Source: Paramecium sonneborni
Lineage: Eukaryota > Ciliophora > Oligohymenophorea > Peniculida > Parameciidae
DNA length: 64,000 bases
Assembly (NCBI GenBank): GCA_905182985.1
Contig: CAJJDN010000112.1
Location: forward strand, 262,678 to 326,677
Direction: 5' to 3'
The notes under the pieces were generated by a model. The model saw only the letters and a program-made list of their open reading frames with translations, had not been told where the DNA came from and did no database searches. Each line of letters begins with the position of its first letter. Positions within the stretch are counted from its first letter, which is position 1. Below, in pieces: positions 36,592 through 52,400 of this stretch. The position numbers and the translations under genes are program-made.

Positions 36592-37574
36592 ATGTCTTCA
36601 ATTTTAGAATCTGCGAAGGGAATTATTAAAGAAGCAAGGTAAATATAAAAATTAGAAATTAGAGAGTCAGCTTATTTAGGAAAATATCCGGAAGCAATAA
36701 TGAAATTCAAATCGTAACTTGAGATATTAAGTTAATAATTGGGAAAAAATTAAGGAGATTAATTATTATTTACGGAATGGAGTAAGCTGGTAAATGACAT
36801 AAAAGAAGAATTAGATTTAACTCAAACTTTATTTGATTTTACGAAAGGAAATGCGAATAGTAATTTTTGAATTAATAAAGATAGGTTAGTAATAACCATC
36901 ACCTTAGAAACCAAAGATTATTTAAGAGTGCCCAGAATTTCATGAAGATAATAGATAGCCTCGTTTACCATTCAATTAAATTCCATTTTAACATCATCGA
37001 GAGAATACTTCACCAACATAGAAAGCTAATTAATTTTAAATATCACCTCCAAAATAGAAAGCATAAGATCCAGATGAGATATTTTTTGGAGGATTAAGAG
37101 GAGGTAATGATGGAAAGAGAGTAAATAATAATAATAATAATAATAATGGTAATAACTTAAATCATAACCCAAGTAATTACTTTAATAATAACAATAATAA
37201 TAACAATCATAATTATAATAAACGTGCAGTAAATAATCCTCCAGCAAAAGATCCTGATGTTTGGGATCCTCCATCAAAAAAGACTGATAAACCAAAACAA
37301 TCTTAGAAAGATGCAAAAAATAACAATATATTTAAACCTTAAGCATAGGGAAAAGGTAATTAAAAAAGGGAATATGATAAACCATGGAAAAATAATGCAG
37401 TAGGAGAAAAGAAACCTGTAGAAGGTTAAAGGAAGACATTTCATGATCATGTATATCCAGATGGTAGAGGTCCAGATAGTGATTTAATTTAAATGATAGA
37501 AAAAGAGGTTTTAGATTTAACACCAAATGTTTCATTTGAATAGATAGCAGAATTAGAATTAGCTAAGGATACTC
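36399..37574. repeat. Direct duplication around contig join, copy 1 (1176 bp)
   Basis: Bases 36399-37574 recur at 37576-38751 with an offset of 1177 and no difference that I found, including the Asn-codon microsatellite. The copies meet at a single N. This looks like the same assembly artefact as at 2007. Confidence 0.85.
36592..37574 (+). pseudogene. Katanin p60 5' part, cut at the contig join
   Basis: Identical to the first half of the katanin gene at 37769-39649: the N-terminal MIT-like helices, one intron and the Asn-rich linker up to ELELAKDT. The frame stops at the N before the Walker A motif. If the duplication is an assembly overlap, this is not a separate gene. Confidence 0.75.
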
Positions 37575-37575
37575 N
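37575..37575. other. Single-N contig join inside the katanin duplication
   Basis: The lone N lies where the sequence jumps back 1176 bp to the katanin 5' flank. Confidence 0.85.
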
Positions 37576-37768
37576 ATTCTTTTAGAATGAATAAATAATA
37601 ATAATTCTCAATATTTACATATCTGGAACCACTTACAAAAGTTCACGTATTTTCTTCTAAATTTCTTTAATACATATATAGTAGAAGGATCAGAATTGAA
37701 TAGTTGATATTGTTAAGTGAAAATAAGTATAGTTAAATATAATAAGTGAATTATTAAAAATATAAAAA

Positions 37769-39649
<1,881 letters not shown>

Positions 39650-39877
39650 TATTGAAAATTCATCCTTTATAACAAATATTATTTCTTTTTTTTAATATAT
39701 TCTTTTGTTTCAATTTATGTTCTTTATAATATAAAAAAGGTTCTGAATGTCAATACAGCTTTTTGAATTTAGATTATTTTATATTTAATAATTCTTAGAA
39801 TCTTCAATATCAATCATTTTATAATTTAATTAAAATATAAATACAATTTTAAAAAATGAAAGTATTTAAGTAACTAC

Positions 39878-40690
39878 TCATTTTGGTATTTATTCTGAAA
39901 ATAAATCTTACAATAATAGTAATGGATCTTAATAATTAGTGAATGAACTCACTTTTAATAACTAAGAATTCAATTCTCTTACATCAGTCACTACTCTGAA
40001 TTTTATTAAATAATTTTGAAGATAGAGTAATTCCTAAAAGATCAACTACAAAATTACCTAATCTTACTTATTATCATAAAAAGCAATTATAGGAACTCCA
40101 TTATCAATTTATTATCCAAATGAATAACTTGCATTATCAATTAATAAAATATTTGACATTTTTCGATTTCCAAGAACTCTTGAAAATAGTATTGATTATT
40201 TTACCTTAAATCTTTAACATATGCTCCTTCATCTGTTTGTATACAATGTTCTCTAAATAATCTATGACTGATCCATTATTTCTTTGGATCTAAATAATCT
40301 AATACAATGTTTGCATAACAAGAATGAGATGCTGTAAAAACTATAATTTCAAAATGTCGAGACAAAGTTTAAAGTATTTATTAAGCAAAAGGTCTAATAT
40401 TAATAGAAGCTTATATAGTCTCTCCAGTTGGAAATGTAATTGGTAAAATTATATCACCAGGGACAGAAACACTCTCATTACAATGAATCAAAGTTTCATC
40501 CAAATCAAACACTAATGTTTTTAAATTGTTTATTTAAGGTAAATTAACAACTTTCTCTTCCTAGAATTCAAATTATAAATTCCTAGCATATTCTAAACCC
40601 TTTTAATTGTAAAAAATCTATTACTTATATTGTTTAAATTATATGATCTCTAATTACTTCATCTATTTTATTTGGTTGTTATATTAACAT
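39878..40690 (-). CDS. FCP1/SCP-like HAD phosphatase
   Basis: Ser/Thr phosphatase of the CTD-small-phosphatase type. ATG at 40690, TGA at 39878-39880; introns of 25 and 26 nt (second at 40179-40204) leave 253 residues. The catalytic motif is TLVFDLDETLIHC (DxDxT). It is followed by NIRPFAQQILQTL, FEIIVFTASHSCYANIVLD (motif II Thr), LDPKKQWISHRLFREHC and ILLIDNASYSF (motif III Asp), in the normal FCP1 order. There is no BRCT domain and no signal peptide. Substrate unknown; RNA polymerase II CTD or a membrane-associated protein are the usual choices. Confidence 0.85.
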
Positions 40691-40737
40691 GCTTCTGGCT
40701 ACACTAGAAATGTAATATAGAAACTATGATAGAAAAT

Positions 40738-41616
40738 ATGAATACATTATCACTTTTAGAAGGTTTTTAAGATGAATAAGATTTCTCATTAATAATTGAT
40801 TTAGTCACTTAATTATATGATTTATTAATCCCTAATGATTAATGCCTATTTAAAGATGATTATTATAGAATAGGCTTTTTAATTTACTTTACTTATGTGA
40901 CAAATTAATCTAAATTTATACTAGGCTAATCTTATTCTTTAATCACTTAACTATGTTTTAATGCTTTATTAATTTATAAATTTAAAGATGTTGAACATTT
41001 TGTTAATTCTTTAAGAGCTATATTTCCTTTTGGTTCAATATTTTCTTGATCTTTTTTTTAAAAAAATTTAGCTGCTAATCCAATTGGCTTTTGTTTTGAT
41101 CTTTCAGATTATTTTTACAATTAAGAATTGCTAATGTCTATATTTGATTTAATTAAATTGATTTTATTTTCTAAGAATAGTAATTTATCATGTAATTTCT
41201 AATATTCTTATTAATCAATTTATTTGTTTGGCAATAATTAATCAGATGGGCATTTAATTAGATGAGTATCTGGTAATTATTTTTATGAATAATATCTAGA
41301 TTAAGGAGTAGCTAATTAAGGTGAAATATATGTTGAATTTTTCAATTCTTTAAAAGAAGATCTGCATGGTTATTTTTAATTCGAAAAAGCTCCCTTATCT
41401 ATAGATGCTGAAGCTGGTCTTGGAACTATCTAAATAGATGGCTATCTAGGTTATGAAGAATTAGGACGTATCTCAGCCTTTTATAATACTTAAGTAGATT
41501 GATATTATGGGTAAGCTTATATGGGTTTTCGTTTTTGTAATTAAATGCAGGAATTTTCTTTATCTGATGTTTATTTGAAGGATTATCTAAAAGAATCTTA
41601 AATCACTGGTCGTTGA
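40738..41616 (+). CDS. Unknown protein with three in-frame TGA codons and no TGG
   Basis: From ATG at 40738 to TGA at 41614-41616 one phase stays coding-like over 293 codons except for TGA at 41047-41049, 41263-41265 and 41500-41502. No intron with GTA...AG borders removes them. The phase never shifts and contains no TGG, while the TGA sites would suit Trp (GSIFS-x-SFFQ, HLIR-x-VSGNY, TQVD-x-YYGQAYMGF). There are no recognised motifs; conserved-looking parts are PIGFCFDLSDYF and DAEAGLGTIQIDGYLGYEE. Either a pseudogene hit only by nonsense changes, sequencing errors, or real readthrough. The start lies 47 bp from the divergent phosphatase start at 40690. The end is convergent with the next gene. 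Confidence 0.45.
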
Positions 41617-41691
41617 ATATATTATGGAACTCGTTGCATTCAATTTAAATTTTGTTAAATTAAAAAAAAGTCTGTTTAATTAAATATATAC

Positions 41692-43052
41692 TCATACTCT
41701 TCCTAATTTTTTTACGGCCAATAAATTAACATACATCTAATGAATCTTTTCTCTATATTAATAATTATGATATTGATAATAAGACAATCCAAACATCAAA
41801 CCTAAAATTCCACTTGTAAACATTTCACCATAAAGTTTTTTATGTAATGGTCTCGAATTGACAAAATAAAGCATAGAAATTGCAGAAATACCAAAACCAA
41901 TCAAAGCACCAATAGTAGTTTATTCTTAAAGCACTTTATCTGCTTAATTAAAGTCATATTATTCATCTGCAGTCATCAGAATAAAATTATTTTTAAGGAA
42001 TTACTATATTATAAGATTTAATTATTACATATTTTTTACTAGGTATAGCTTAACTAGATACTAGACGAGTTCGTTAGGTTCGACCTGAAAATTTTACAAG
42101 CATGTCTAAATATTGTTTTTATTCTTCTGAAAAGAATTCATATGGCAATTCTGGAGTTTTCATTAATAAAAATAATTCAAATCAAAAATTCAATTTTTTA
42201 GGTGATACTTTTTAAATCGATTTCAAATGTTCACCTAATTTTGGAGTTGATATTTTAAGAGAATTTATAAAAATCTTAGTCTCAGTTTTATTTATAAGAA
42301 TAGACTTTTCTTAAATTTTGTATTCAGATTTTATCTCTTTCACAATTTTTAAACAATCATTTTACTAGATATAATAAATGAAATACATTCTTGAATGTAT
42401 CAAAAAAGATTTCTTTATTTTTTTATATATCCATAATTGATAACTTATAAGCATTCATTCCTATAGGCTTCAATATCTACGTAACATAATAATTATGCAA
42501 ACTTGATTTTGGCATTTATTTTAATGGAACATCAGTTGTATCAGTTGATTTTATTAATTTATAATTATCTACCAATGAATTAACATCTTCTATCTATACA
42601 CTCGCTGATAACATTTTAAAAGCTTCCTACTTTAACTTCTTATACATCATTTTATTGTAACTATAATCATATGGTTTTTCTACACTCTTACTCTTATTTT
42701 CTGTTACTTCAATTGGCCTATCCAAAGATTTTCTCAGAAGATTTTCATATATAGCATTTTTCTACTTTATTCTTGTAGATTGATCTTGATATCTTACAAC
42801 TTCTTATTCTGATAAATATATAATTGATTCAATAACAGTTAATAAAATATCTTAGGAGGCTGGGTAAATATTTATTTATTCTAAAACAAATGATTTGGCT
42901 TACAGTATTCTCACCATTGTAAATTAAGATGTTTTGGCAAGATATTAAGAGTTGAATAATTACAAATGAATAAATTTTAAATCTTGAGCATCAAATAACG
43001 CTTGATAAGCTAAGAGAAGACGTCGATTTTCAAGGTTTTCGAGTTATTCCAT
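41692..43052 (-). CDS. Unknown protein with two C-terminal membrane spans and one in-frame TGA
   Basis: ATG at 43052, final TGA at 41692-41694; introns of 22 and 25 nt give 438 codons. One codon is TGA, at 42182-42184, between SPKKLNF and FELFLLMKTPELPY. The first 300 residues are helical and charged. The C-terminal 95 residues have two spans (TIGALIGFGISAISMLYFV and SGILGLMFGLSYYQY). No TGG codon occurs. An alternative is two genes, the second being 41692-41976 with its own ATG, but the intron that fuses them has good borders and keeps the total a multiple of three. Function not recognised. Confidence 0.45.
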
Positions 43053-43305
43053 AAAAAAACTAAGTGTGATATTCAAAACAAGCTTTTCTATTTCTTTCCA
43101 ATTTTTAATTATCATTTTTTAATGTATTATTTTTAATTTATTATTTTTTGCAAAATATTATATTATTAAATTTTACAGAATACAATCATAGTAGAAATTA
43201 AATTATGTGAAGTGTATATTATACATAACTTCAAAAGGAAGTTTTACTTAAATTAATTATTTTTAAAATCGATAATTTTCTATTCAACATAAAATAATGT
43301 ACAAA

Positions 43306-43866
43306 TCATTTTTTTTTACTTAAAAATTTTGCTGTGACAAAAATAAGTGGATTCAAAATAACTGATAAAATAAACCATTTTTTATAGCTATCAAAAGTGA
43401 TTGTTTATTCTTTTTATAGATTCCCTTATTTTAATTAATCCTTTTCTTCTTCTAATTATTGAATTTTGTTTTCATATGTTTTAATTAAATTCTCAGTTTC
43501 ACTTTATACTTGCTCATTTAAAAGTTTATATTCTTTTTCTTATTCTTGTATGTGAAGATCACGATCAATTAATTTTTGTTTTAATTTATTATATTCATCT
43601 TTTGCTTTCTAATACTTCTTATCTAATTCATTAAGTTTAGTATTTTATTATTTTTTTTCTTATATAGAATCATTAATATAGATATTTAAGGAATCAACTT
43701 CTGATTTTAAAGTAGTAATTAATGTATTTTTTTCTTCTAATTCTAATTTTAATTGATTTATGAGATGGTCTTTTTTCTAAACATTTTGGCATTCTTTTGA
43801 CCACAGTATTTCTAATTATTCATATTTTAATGTCAATTGATTCAATTAATCTGAGATATCTTGCAT
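43306..43866 (-). CDS. Tail-anchored coiled-coil protein
   Basis: A single exon of 186 residues, ATG at 43866, TGA at 43306-43308. Residues 1-160 are an almost unbroken coiled coil (LNQLTLKYEQLEIL, LINQLKLELEEKNTLITTL, ENKIQQLEEEKDQLKQ). One C-terminal span follows (WFILSVILNPLIFVTAKFL) and a KKK tip. It probably acts as a tether or spacer on an intracellular membrane. It starts 33 bp after the CDPK stop on the same strand. Confidence 0.65.
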
Positions 43867-43899
43867 AATTATATAAAATATGTTTAATAATAATAATAT

Positions 43900-45495
<1,596 letters not shown>

Positions 45496-45680
45496 ATATT
45501 TTAATTAATTTTATCAAAACATCAACGTAATAAAAACCTGATCAGAAGATTTATTAAATTGAATTGGTATTCCAAATTTTTAATTGATACAACCAAGTAT
45601 TATCTTTGATTAAATTTTTAATCATATAAGGGTCAAAATATTTTACTAATAATATATATATCAAATTAAATATATTAATT

Positions 45681-46052
45681 ATGATGAGTAATAAAAATAT
45701 TCCTTTACCATAATTGAAGATATTACATAATAATTATAATTATAAAATTTAAATATCTATATTATACAATTATAATAATTTTATTTTAGAATTTCTATAG
45801 ATATTTTTGGTTGGTGTGAAGAAAGATGAAAAAATAGAAAAGTAAAAATAGGATTTTAATCAATAGAATTATAGAAAATAAGAGTAGTACTTACAAAAAT
45901 TAATTATAAATGGTCAAAATAAAGACAAATAATTTTTTCAACTTAAATCCAAAATTGTTTGCTATCTATTAATATAATTTAGAGAACACTATTTAAACTT
46001 TTATCTATAAATAATTGTAACATAATCTATCTTAACAAATTATAAAAACTGA
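45681..46052 (+). CDS. Hypothetical frame, 123 aa
   Basis: ATG at 45681, TGA at 46050-46052. The middle is Gln/Lys-rich and coding-like (KKDEKIEKQKQDFNQQNYRK), the ends are Ile/Tyr/Leu-rich. Possible short introns would change the end. No domain is recognised. It lies in a 984-bp space between CDPK and the giant ASH protein. Confidence 0.25.
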
Positions 46053-46479
46053 TCTTTTATTATTAATAAATATTCCAGAATGAACATTATTCATAAGTTT
46101 AGATATCACTTGATTTTCAATTTATAATTTCCATTCTTTACTTACATATGTGAGATTAGTTATGATAAGATAGATTTTGTCGAGATTTTTTCGAATCGAA
46201 TTTCAACATTTCTACAGAATATCATGCTCTCTCCTTCACTTTGACTTATATCAACAATAATATTCCTGAGATATAAATTAGATGTGAAATTTAATAAGCA
46301 AGAAAAGATGATTCTTCCCAAAAGGAGCATTATGTTGTGAGATATGAAATATTTTAATTTATTTATTATTTGTTCATATAAATAGATTTATTAAACAGTA
46401 GTTCTATGGTGAATGCTTTTTAATTTGTTTGTGAAGTTTTATATAATAATGTAATAAAAAATAATATATAATTTTTGAA
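46053..46479. other. Upstream region of the giant ASH protein
   Basis: AT-rich DNA with no sustained frame. It should include the promoter of the 46480 gene, but no element could be identified. Confidence 0.45.
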
Positions 46480-49400
46480 ATGAATAAAAGCAGTCTGAAT
46501 TCATCAAAAATAAAGTAACTTTCATCAGGTGCTCCAATTGAGGTTGTTCCAAATGAGATCATATTTAAGGACATATAAATCAATTAGACATATGAAATAA
46601 CAGTATTTGTTAGAAACTTGACTCAGACAGCTCGTAGGATAAGAGTATTTCAACCTCATTCAAATTTTCGGTGTGATTATGAAATGCAAGGGTAATTAAA
46701 GTGTTATTAAATATAAGGGCAATAGCAGCAGGATTATCAATGAAATTAATAGTGACATTTGAGACAGCAAATTTGGAGAGTTATTCAGATAGTTTAAAGA
46801 TTGTAACTGATGGTTAGTATAGTGTCGATATTCCATTACATGCATTTCCAGCATAAGCAGCGTAAAGAATTAAATTAATTAAGTATAATCTATGAGCCTT
46901 TTATAAATTTGGGATTTGTTCGAATGGGTAAAGAAAAGATGGATTATATTCATTTTAAGAATGAAGGTAAAGCACCTGGAAAGGTTGAATTAAAATTAGA
47001 GAAAATACCTGATTTTCGTATTGACCCTAATTCATTTGCATTAGCACCAGGTTAAGAATTCTCTGTATCTGTTTTTTATAAGCCAAAGGATGCTGGAATA
47101 TTTAGGGGTATTGTAGAAGTCATTGCAGATGGTTAATAAAGTGGATTAAGTCTTAAAAATCCTATTGATATTAATGCTACTTCAATAGAATTTACTAGAT
47201 TCTTAATTGATTAGAGTGGAACTTAAAATAATCATTTTGATTTTGGTACAATCTATTATGGATAATAAAAATAAATTGAAGTTTATTTAGTGAATAATAC
47301 ACCAAAATAATAGAAGTTTAAGGTTTAATTAAAAAAAGGTTTGCATGAAAGAGAAGAAACACTTAAATTATAGACTCCTGCAGAATTAGGTTTAGAATAA
47401 ACTGAAAGAATTATGGAATGTTGGCCTGAAGAAGGAACTATTGAATCTTATTCATAAACAGCGATTATTTTTAAATGTAAACCTAAAGTAAGTGAAGAAT
47501 TATAAATACGTACAAAATAATATGCTATGAATTAAGATAAAAGAATGGATGCAGATTAATTTTAATATTCTGCAATCTTTGATTTTTATGATGATGAACC
47601 ATTAATGAATCATTTATCTGTTAATTGTGTTTGTCCTTAAATTAAATTCCCACCCATTTAAACATTATAATTTGGATAATGTGGTGCAAATTTATAAAAA
47701 GATTTGATATTTGAAATATAGAATCTCTCTTAAGAATTACCAATATTAATATCTTTTCCAAATATTCCATATTTTTCTGTTACTCCACCTATTAAAACAT
47801 TAGGTTAATCTGAAAAGATTAATTTTTAAATAAGTTTCAAACCTAAACATATTGGTTAATTTGCTAGTACATTAAATGCAGAATTATTAGGTGGAATATT
47901 TAAAATACCTATAAGACTAACAGGTTTTTGTTAATAAATATTACCAAAACCTTAATTTAGAAGAGGTCCAGAATGTTAACCTTAAGATTTTGAAATTACA
48001 AAAGATAGATCAATTTCTGGAATTGTTAAAACTTAAACAGATAAAGTTAAAACATTCGATTTATCACGTTCTGTTGTATCTGTTGCTTAATAAAGCTTAG
48101 ATAAAATTGATGATTTAAAATTAACTAATAAAGAAATATATAATGAATATTTAAAAGGTCATAGAGCATAAAGAATTAAAAAAGATAAAGAAAAGATGAT
48201 TAAATTAAAATTCACTCAAATGACAGAAAAATTAAATTAAATTAAAAATGAATCATTACTTCTATAAAAAAAGAAATAATAAACAACTGAAGAAGAGAAA
48301 CCAGAACCTCCAATTGATTATGAATTTGTTGTTGGAATGCATGAAGATGGTTATGAATAAGATTTAAATCTACCTGATGCAAATGAATCATTATTTGTTA
48401 CTAAACCAATTTATCATTATGAACCAATTACTAGAGTTAAAGAAGGAAATCTTATTAAACCATTTGATCCAGATCCTAAAACTGTTCCTAAGAAGAAATT
48501 TCCTAATGAACCTAAAACTCATAGTGAAATCAGAGATACCTCATGTGAATTAACACCAGAATAATTACTTAAAATAAGTGCTGGACCTGTTAAAATTGAT
48601 TTTGGAAATATCTTTATTAAATCTTTAGCAACTAAATTTTTCTATGTTAGAAATGAATTAAGAAATTCTATTGCTGTTCGATTACATACCGATAGAGAAG
48701 ATTTTGCATAATCATACTTGAAACCATAGATTATTCCAAGTGGTTAAACAGCAGGATTTGATGTATGTGTGAAATCTAGGTAATTAGGATAATTGAAATC
48801 GCATCTTAAATATATCATAAATGAAAAACATATTTTTGAAATTTAAATATCTGCTACAATTGAAAAAGTATTCTTAGAAATGAGTAGATAATAGGTAAAA
48901 TTGACTTTCACAGAAGATAATACAGAAATGGAAACTATAGAAATCTTAAGATTAACTAATAATGGAAATGCAGATGCTAAATTTAAATGGATTACATCAG
49001 ATAAAAAAACATTCACAGTTAAACCAGAAGATGGTATTGTTCCATTTGGAAAGTATTTTGAATGTTAAATAGTATATCGACCATCTTTGGGAAATAATTA
49101 ATAATAAAATACAATCTAAGCATCTGGTCAATAATAATAATACACAGCTGCTATAACAAGAACTGAAGAAGAAAAAATTACTCTTAAAACAGAAGAAGGA
49201 ATAGATTAAACTGTTAAATGTATAGGAGTTGTGACTGAACCTAAATGTTCTGTAAAATAAGGGTCTTTAGATTTCAAAGATGTTGTTGTTTGTAAACCTG
49301 AAACGAAAATAATAAGTGTAAAGAATCATTCAAAATCAACAGCAGTATTTGCAATAAAATCATAAATAGATTGCATAGAGGTAATGCCAATGAAAGGTAG

Positions 49401-52400
49401 GATTCATTCAGACGAATCTAAAGATATTTAGGTGAAATTCTTTAGTAAAGAGGAGAAAACAATAAAAGGTGAAATTGTAATACAAATAAGAGGTGGAAAG
49501 TTATTAATTATTCCTTTTTAAGCTTAATCGATAATTCCAAAGATAGAAATTGAGTAAATGAATTTTGAATTTGGAAATGTAACAACTTTAGGTACAAGTA
49601 ACTAGATGCCTTTGACACTTGTAAATTCTTCTCCTGTAAGTGTAGAATTAGTTTTGGATTTGAGGCCATAAAGTGAGAATCCAAAAGCTCCTGATGGAAT
49701 AGAATGTTTAGAATTTAAACCATAAGATGATGATGATACTATAATGCATTCTGTTCATCCTGATTAAGAAGATGATGAACCTAAAGAAGAAGATCCATTA
49801 GATGATGTCTCTGAAAAATCAGAACCAATTGAAATAGAATAGAAGATTTATAGATAATATAATATATCCATTGGAGCAGGTAAAACATAATAATTTCTAC
49901 TACGTTTTTCTCCTAAAGAAGTTAAATAATATTCTTTTGATATTCCTTTGACTCTTGCAAGATTTGGCATTCTTCCAACTTTATTGAGAAGAGTGACTTG
50001 TAAAGGACTCAAACCAAAATTCTTAGTAGAACCTTAAGCTATAGAATTCAAAAAGAAAATAATTACTTCTCCAGATAAATGTTTTCCTACAGTTGAAGAA
50101 ATTAAATTGTCAAATCCTGATAAACGGGATGTTCATTGGAAAATAGATGCACAATCTTTGAAATCTGAAAAGATCTTTTCTATTGAACCATAAGAAGGAG
50201 TCGTACCTAGTGGATAATAATCAAAAATAAGAGTGAAATTCAATCCTTATGGACCTGGATAATTCAATGGAATAGTTTAATTATATATATTATCTGATCC
50301 TGATATACCACCTACTTTACCATATGTAGAAATCTAATTAAGTGGATCTGGAGCATATCCTAGATTATTATTTGATAAAAAAGAAATCATTCTTCCTGTT
50401 GTACCTCTTGGCATTTAGTCTAGGTGTTTCTTTCGTATTATTAATGATGGATATGAAAACTTAAATTTAAAATATAATTGGGCTTAAGAAATTAGTAACT
50501 TTAATTTAGATCTTAAATTTCCTGAAGGAACTACTCTAGGTGTAGCCAAAAGTAAATTAAGAGTTGAAGTTGTCTTTAGTAATAAAAAACCTTTGAGTTT
50601 TACAACCAGAGTTGAATTTATTGATGAAGCCAGAGTATATTCAATATACATTTCTGGAACTACAGATAATTGTATCTTTACTAATTAATCATTCCTTTGG
50701 AGAATGGGAAGATATTAATTAGAAGTAGAAGATAAAAAACCAATCCTGTATGTTGAAGATGAAAATGTTGATTCTGATAATGAAAAATATGCAAAACATA
50801 GTTTTTCTGTTAGATCAAGTACTTCATCTAAAGGTACAGCTAATTTAGGTTATACTCCTGTTAGAAAAGAACTATTCGATTAAGCTTCTGAATATATAAT
50901 TAGATGGCTCAACTATCACGTACTTACTACTACTATTACTATGTATCCTGAAGAAGTCATCAATTCTAATGGATAATAGATTTTTGAATTGATTACTTTC
51001 TTAACAGGAAAATAGAATTTCTCATATAAATAAAATGTTGATCCTAATTGGAAGAAATCATAAAGAGCAGAAGCACTCTATAAACAATATGATGAAATGA
51101 TTAGATAATTAAAAATAGAAGGAGCTTTATTAAATCATATTAGATCAGAATATTTGTTAAGTTATTAAGATTATTTAGCTTGGTTAAAAGTTTAACCACC
51201 TAATAAATTTGAGAATGTTCCTGAAAATATGTTAAGACTTAATCCAACTAAATATAATTATTTATAATAAGATGCATGGATATCTTTATTTTATCAAATT
51301 ATGAAAATCTATTATTTAAATCGAATCACTGTCAAAACATTTAAAGCACTCCCTGGTATACCTACTTCCAAATTAAGTATTCCTGAATATTATTTAGAAG
51401 GATCCAATCTTATTTCATAACCAGAAGGTATACTTCTTTACTTTTATGAAATATGTTATGAAATGCAACATCAAATTCATAAACGTATCAAGAATTTTGA
51501 TTAAGATTTCAAAGATTCAACAATCATCTCAGATGCTCTGACTACCTTCATCGGACCTTCTATGAATAAATTCTTTATTAATTTTCGTAGTTCTTGTCAT
51601 CATGAAGAAGATTATAAACATAACACTGAAAAATTAATGCCAGCATTATAAGATTTTGGTCTTCAATCTCACATTTAATCTACTGATATCTATCGTCCAT
51701 AATGTAGAGAAATGATTATGTTATTAGTTCAATTATTCTTTTCTTTACCTTATTACATTCCTTAAAAAGAACCTATATTCTTTTCTTGTGTATTAGGTGA
51801 AGAAGTAGTTAAAAGTATTGAACTTAAGAATCCTACTTAAAAACCAATAAGTTATTGGGTTAAATATGAAGGACACCCTGATTTTTAATTAGAAGGAGAT
51901 GAAAGCATTAAAATTGAACCAGATGTTCCATATCAATATAAAATTAAATTTACATCAAGAATATCATAACCTGTATCTGGAAGAGTGATTTTCACAAACA
52001 AAAAAGAATCAAATATTTAAGCTGCAGCTTTAGTTTTTGAATTAAAATCAAGTATAACTGGTAGAAAATCCGAAAAATAATGGAATGTAAGTTCAATCTT
52101 ATATGAAATATTTGACTTTCAAATTTAGATAACAAATAAGTTCTTATAAGATGGTGAATTTTAAATAATTATAACTCATGAGAAAAAATAAATAGAATAA
52201 TAAAAAAAGAAGGGTAAATCTAACTAATAATAAATTATCAGTTAAGAGGAGGAATTTCCAGCATTTTTTTGTTAATAAGAGAAAGTTCGTATCCGTAAGA
52301 ATTAAACTATTAATTTAACATTATAATATATTCCATTAACAATGGATACTCATAAATGTTAGATAGTTCTTACAGATCCATAAGTTGGCGAATTTTAACA

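Noticed and set aside
42062..42100. tRNA-like GGTTCGA box
   Set aside because: It falls inside the minus-strand gene at 41692-43052 and no cloverleaf could be folded by eye around it.
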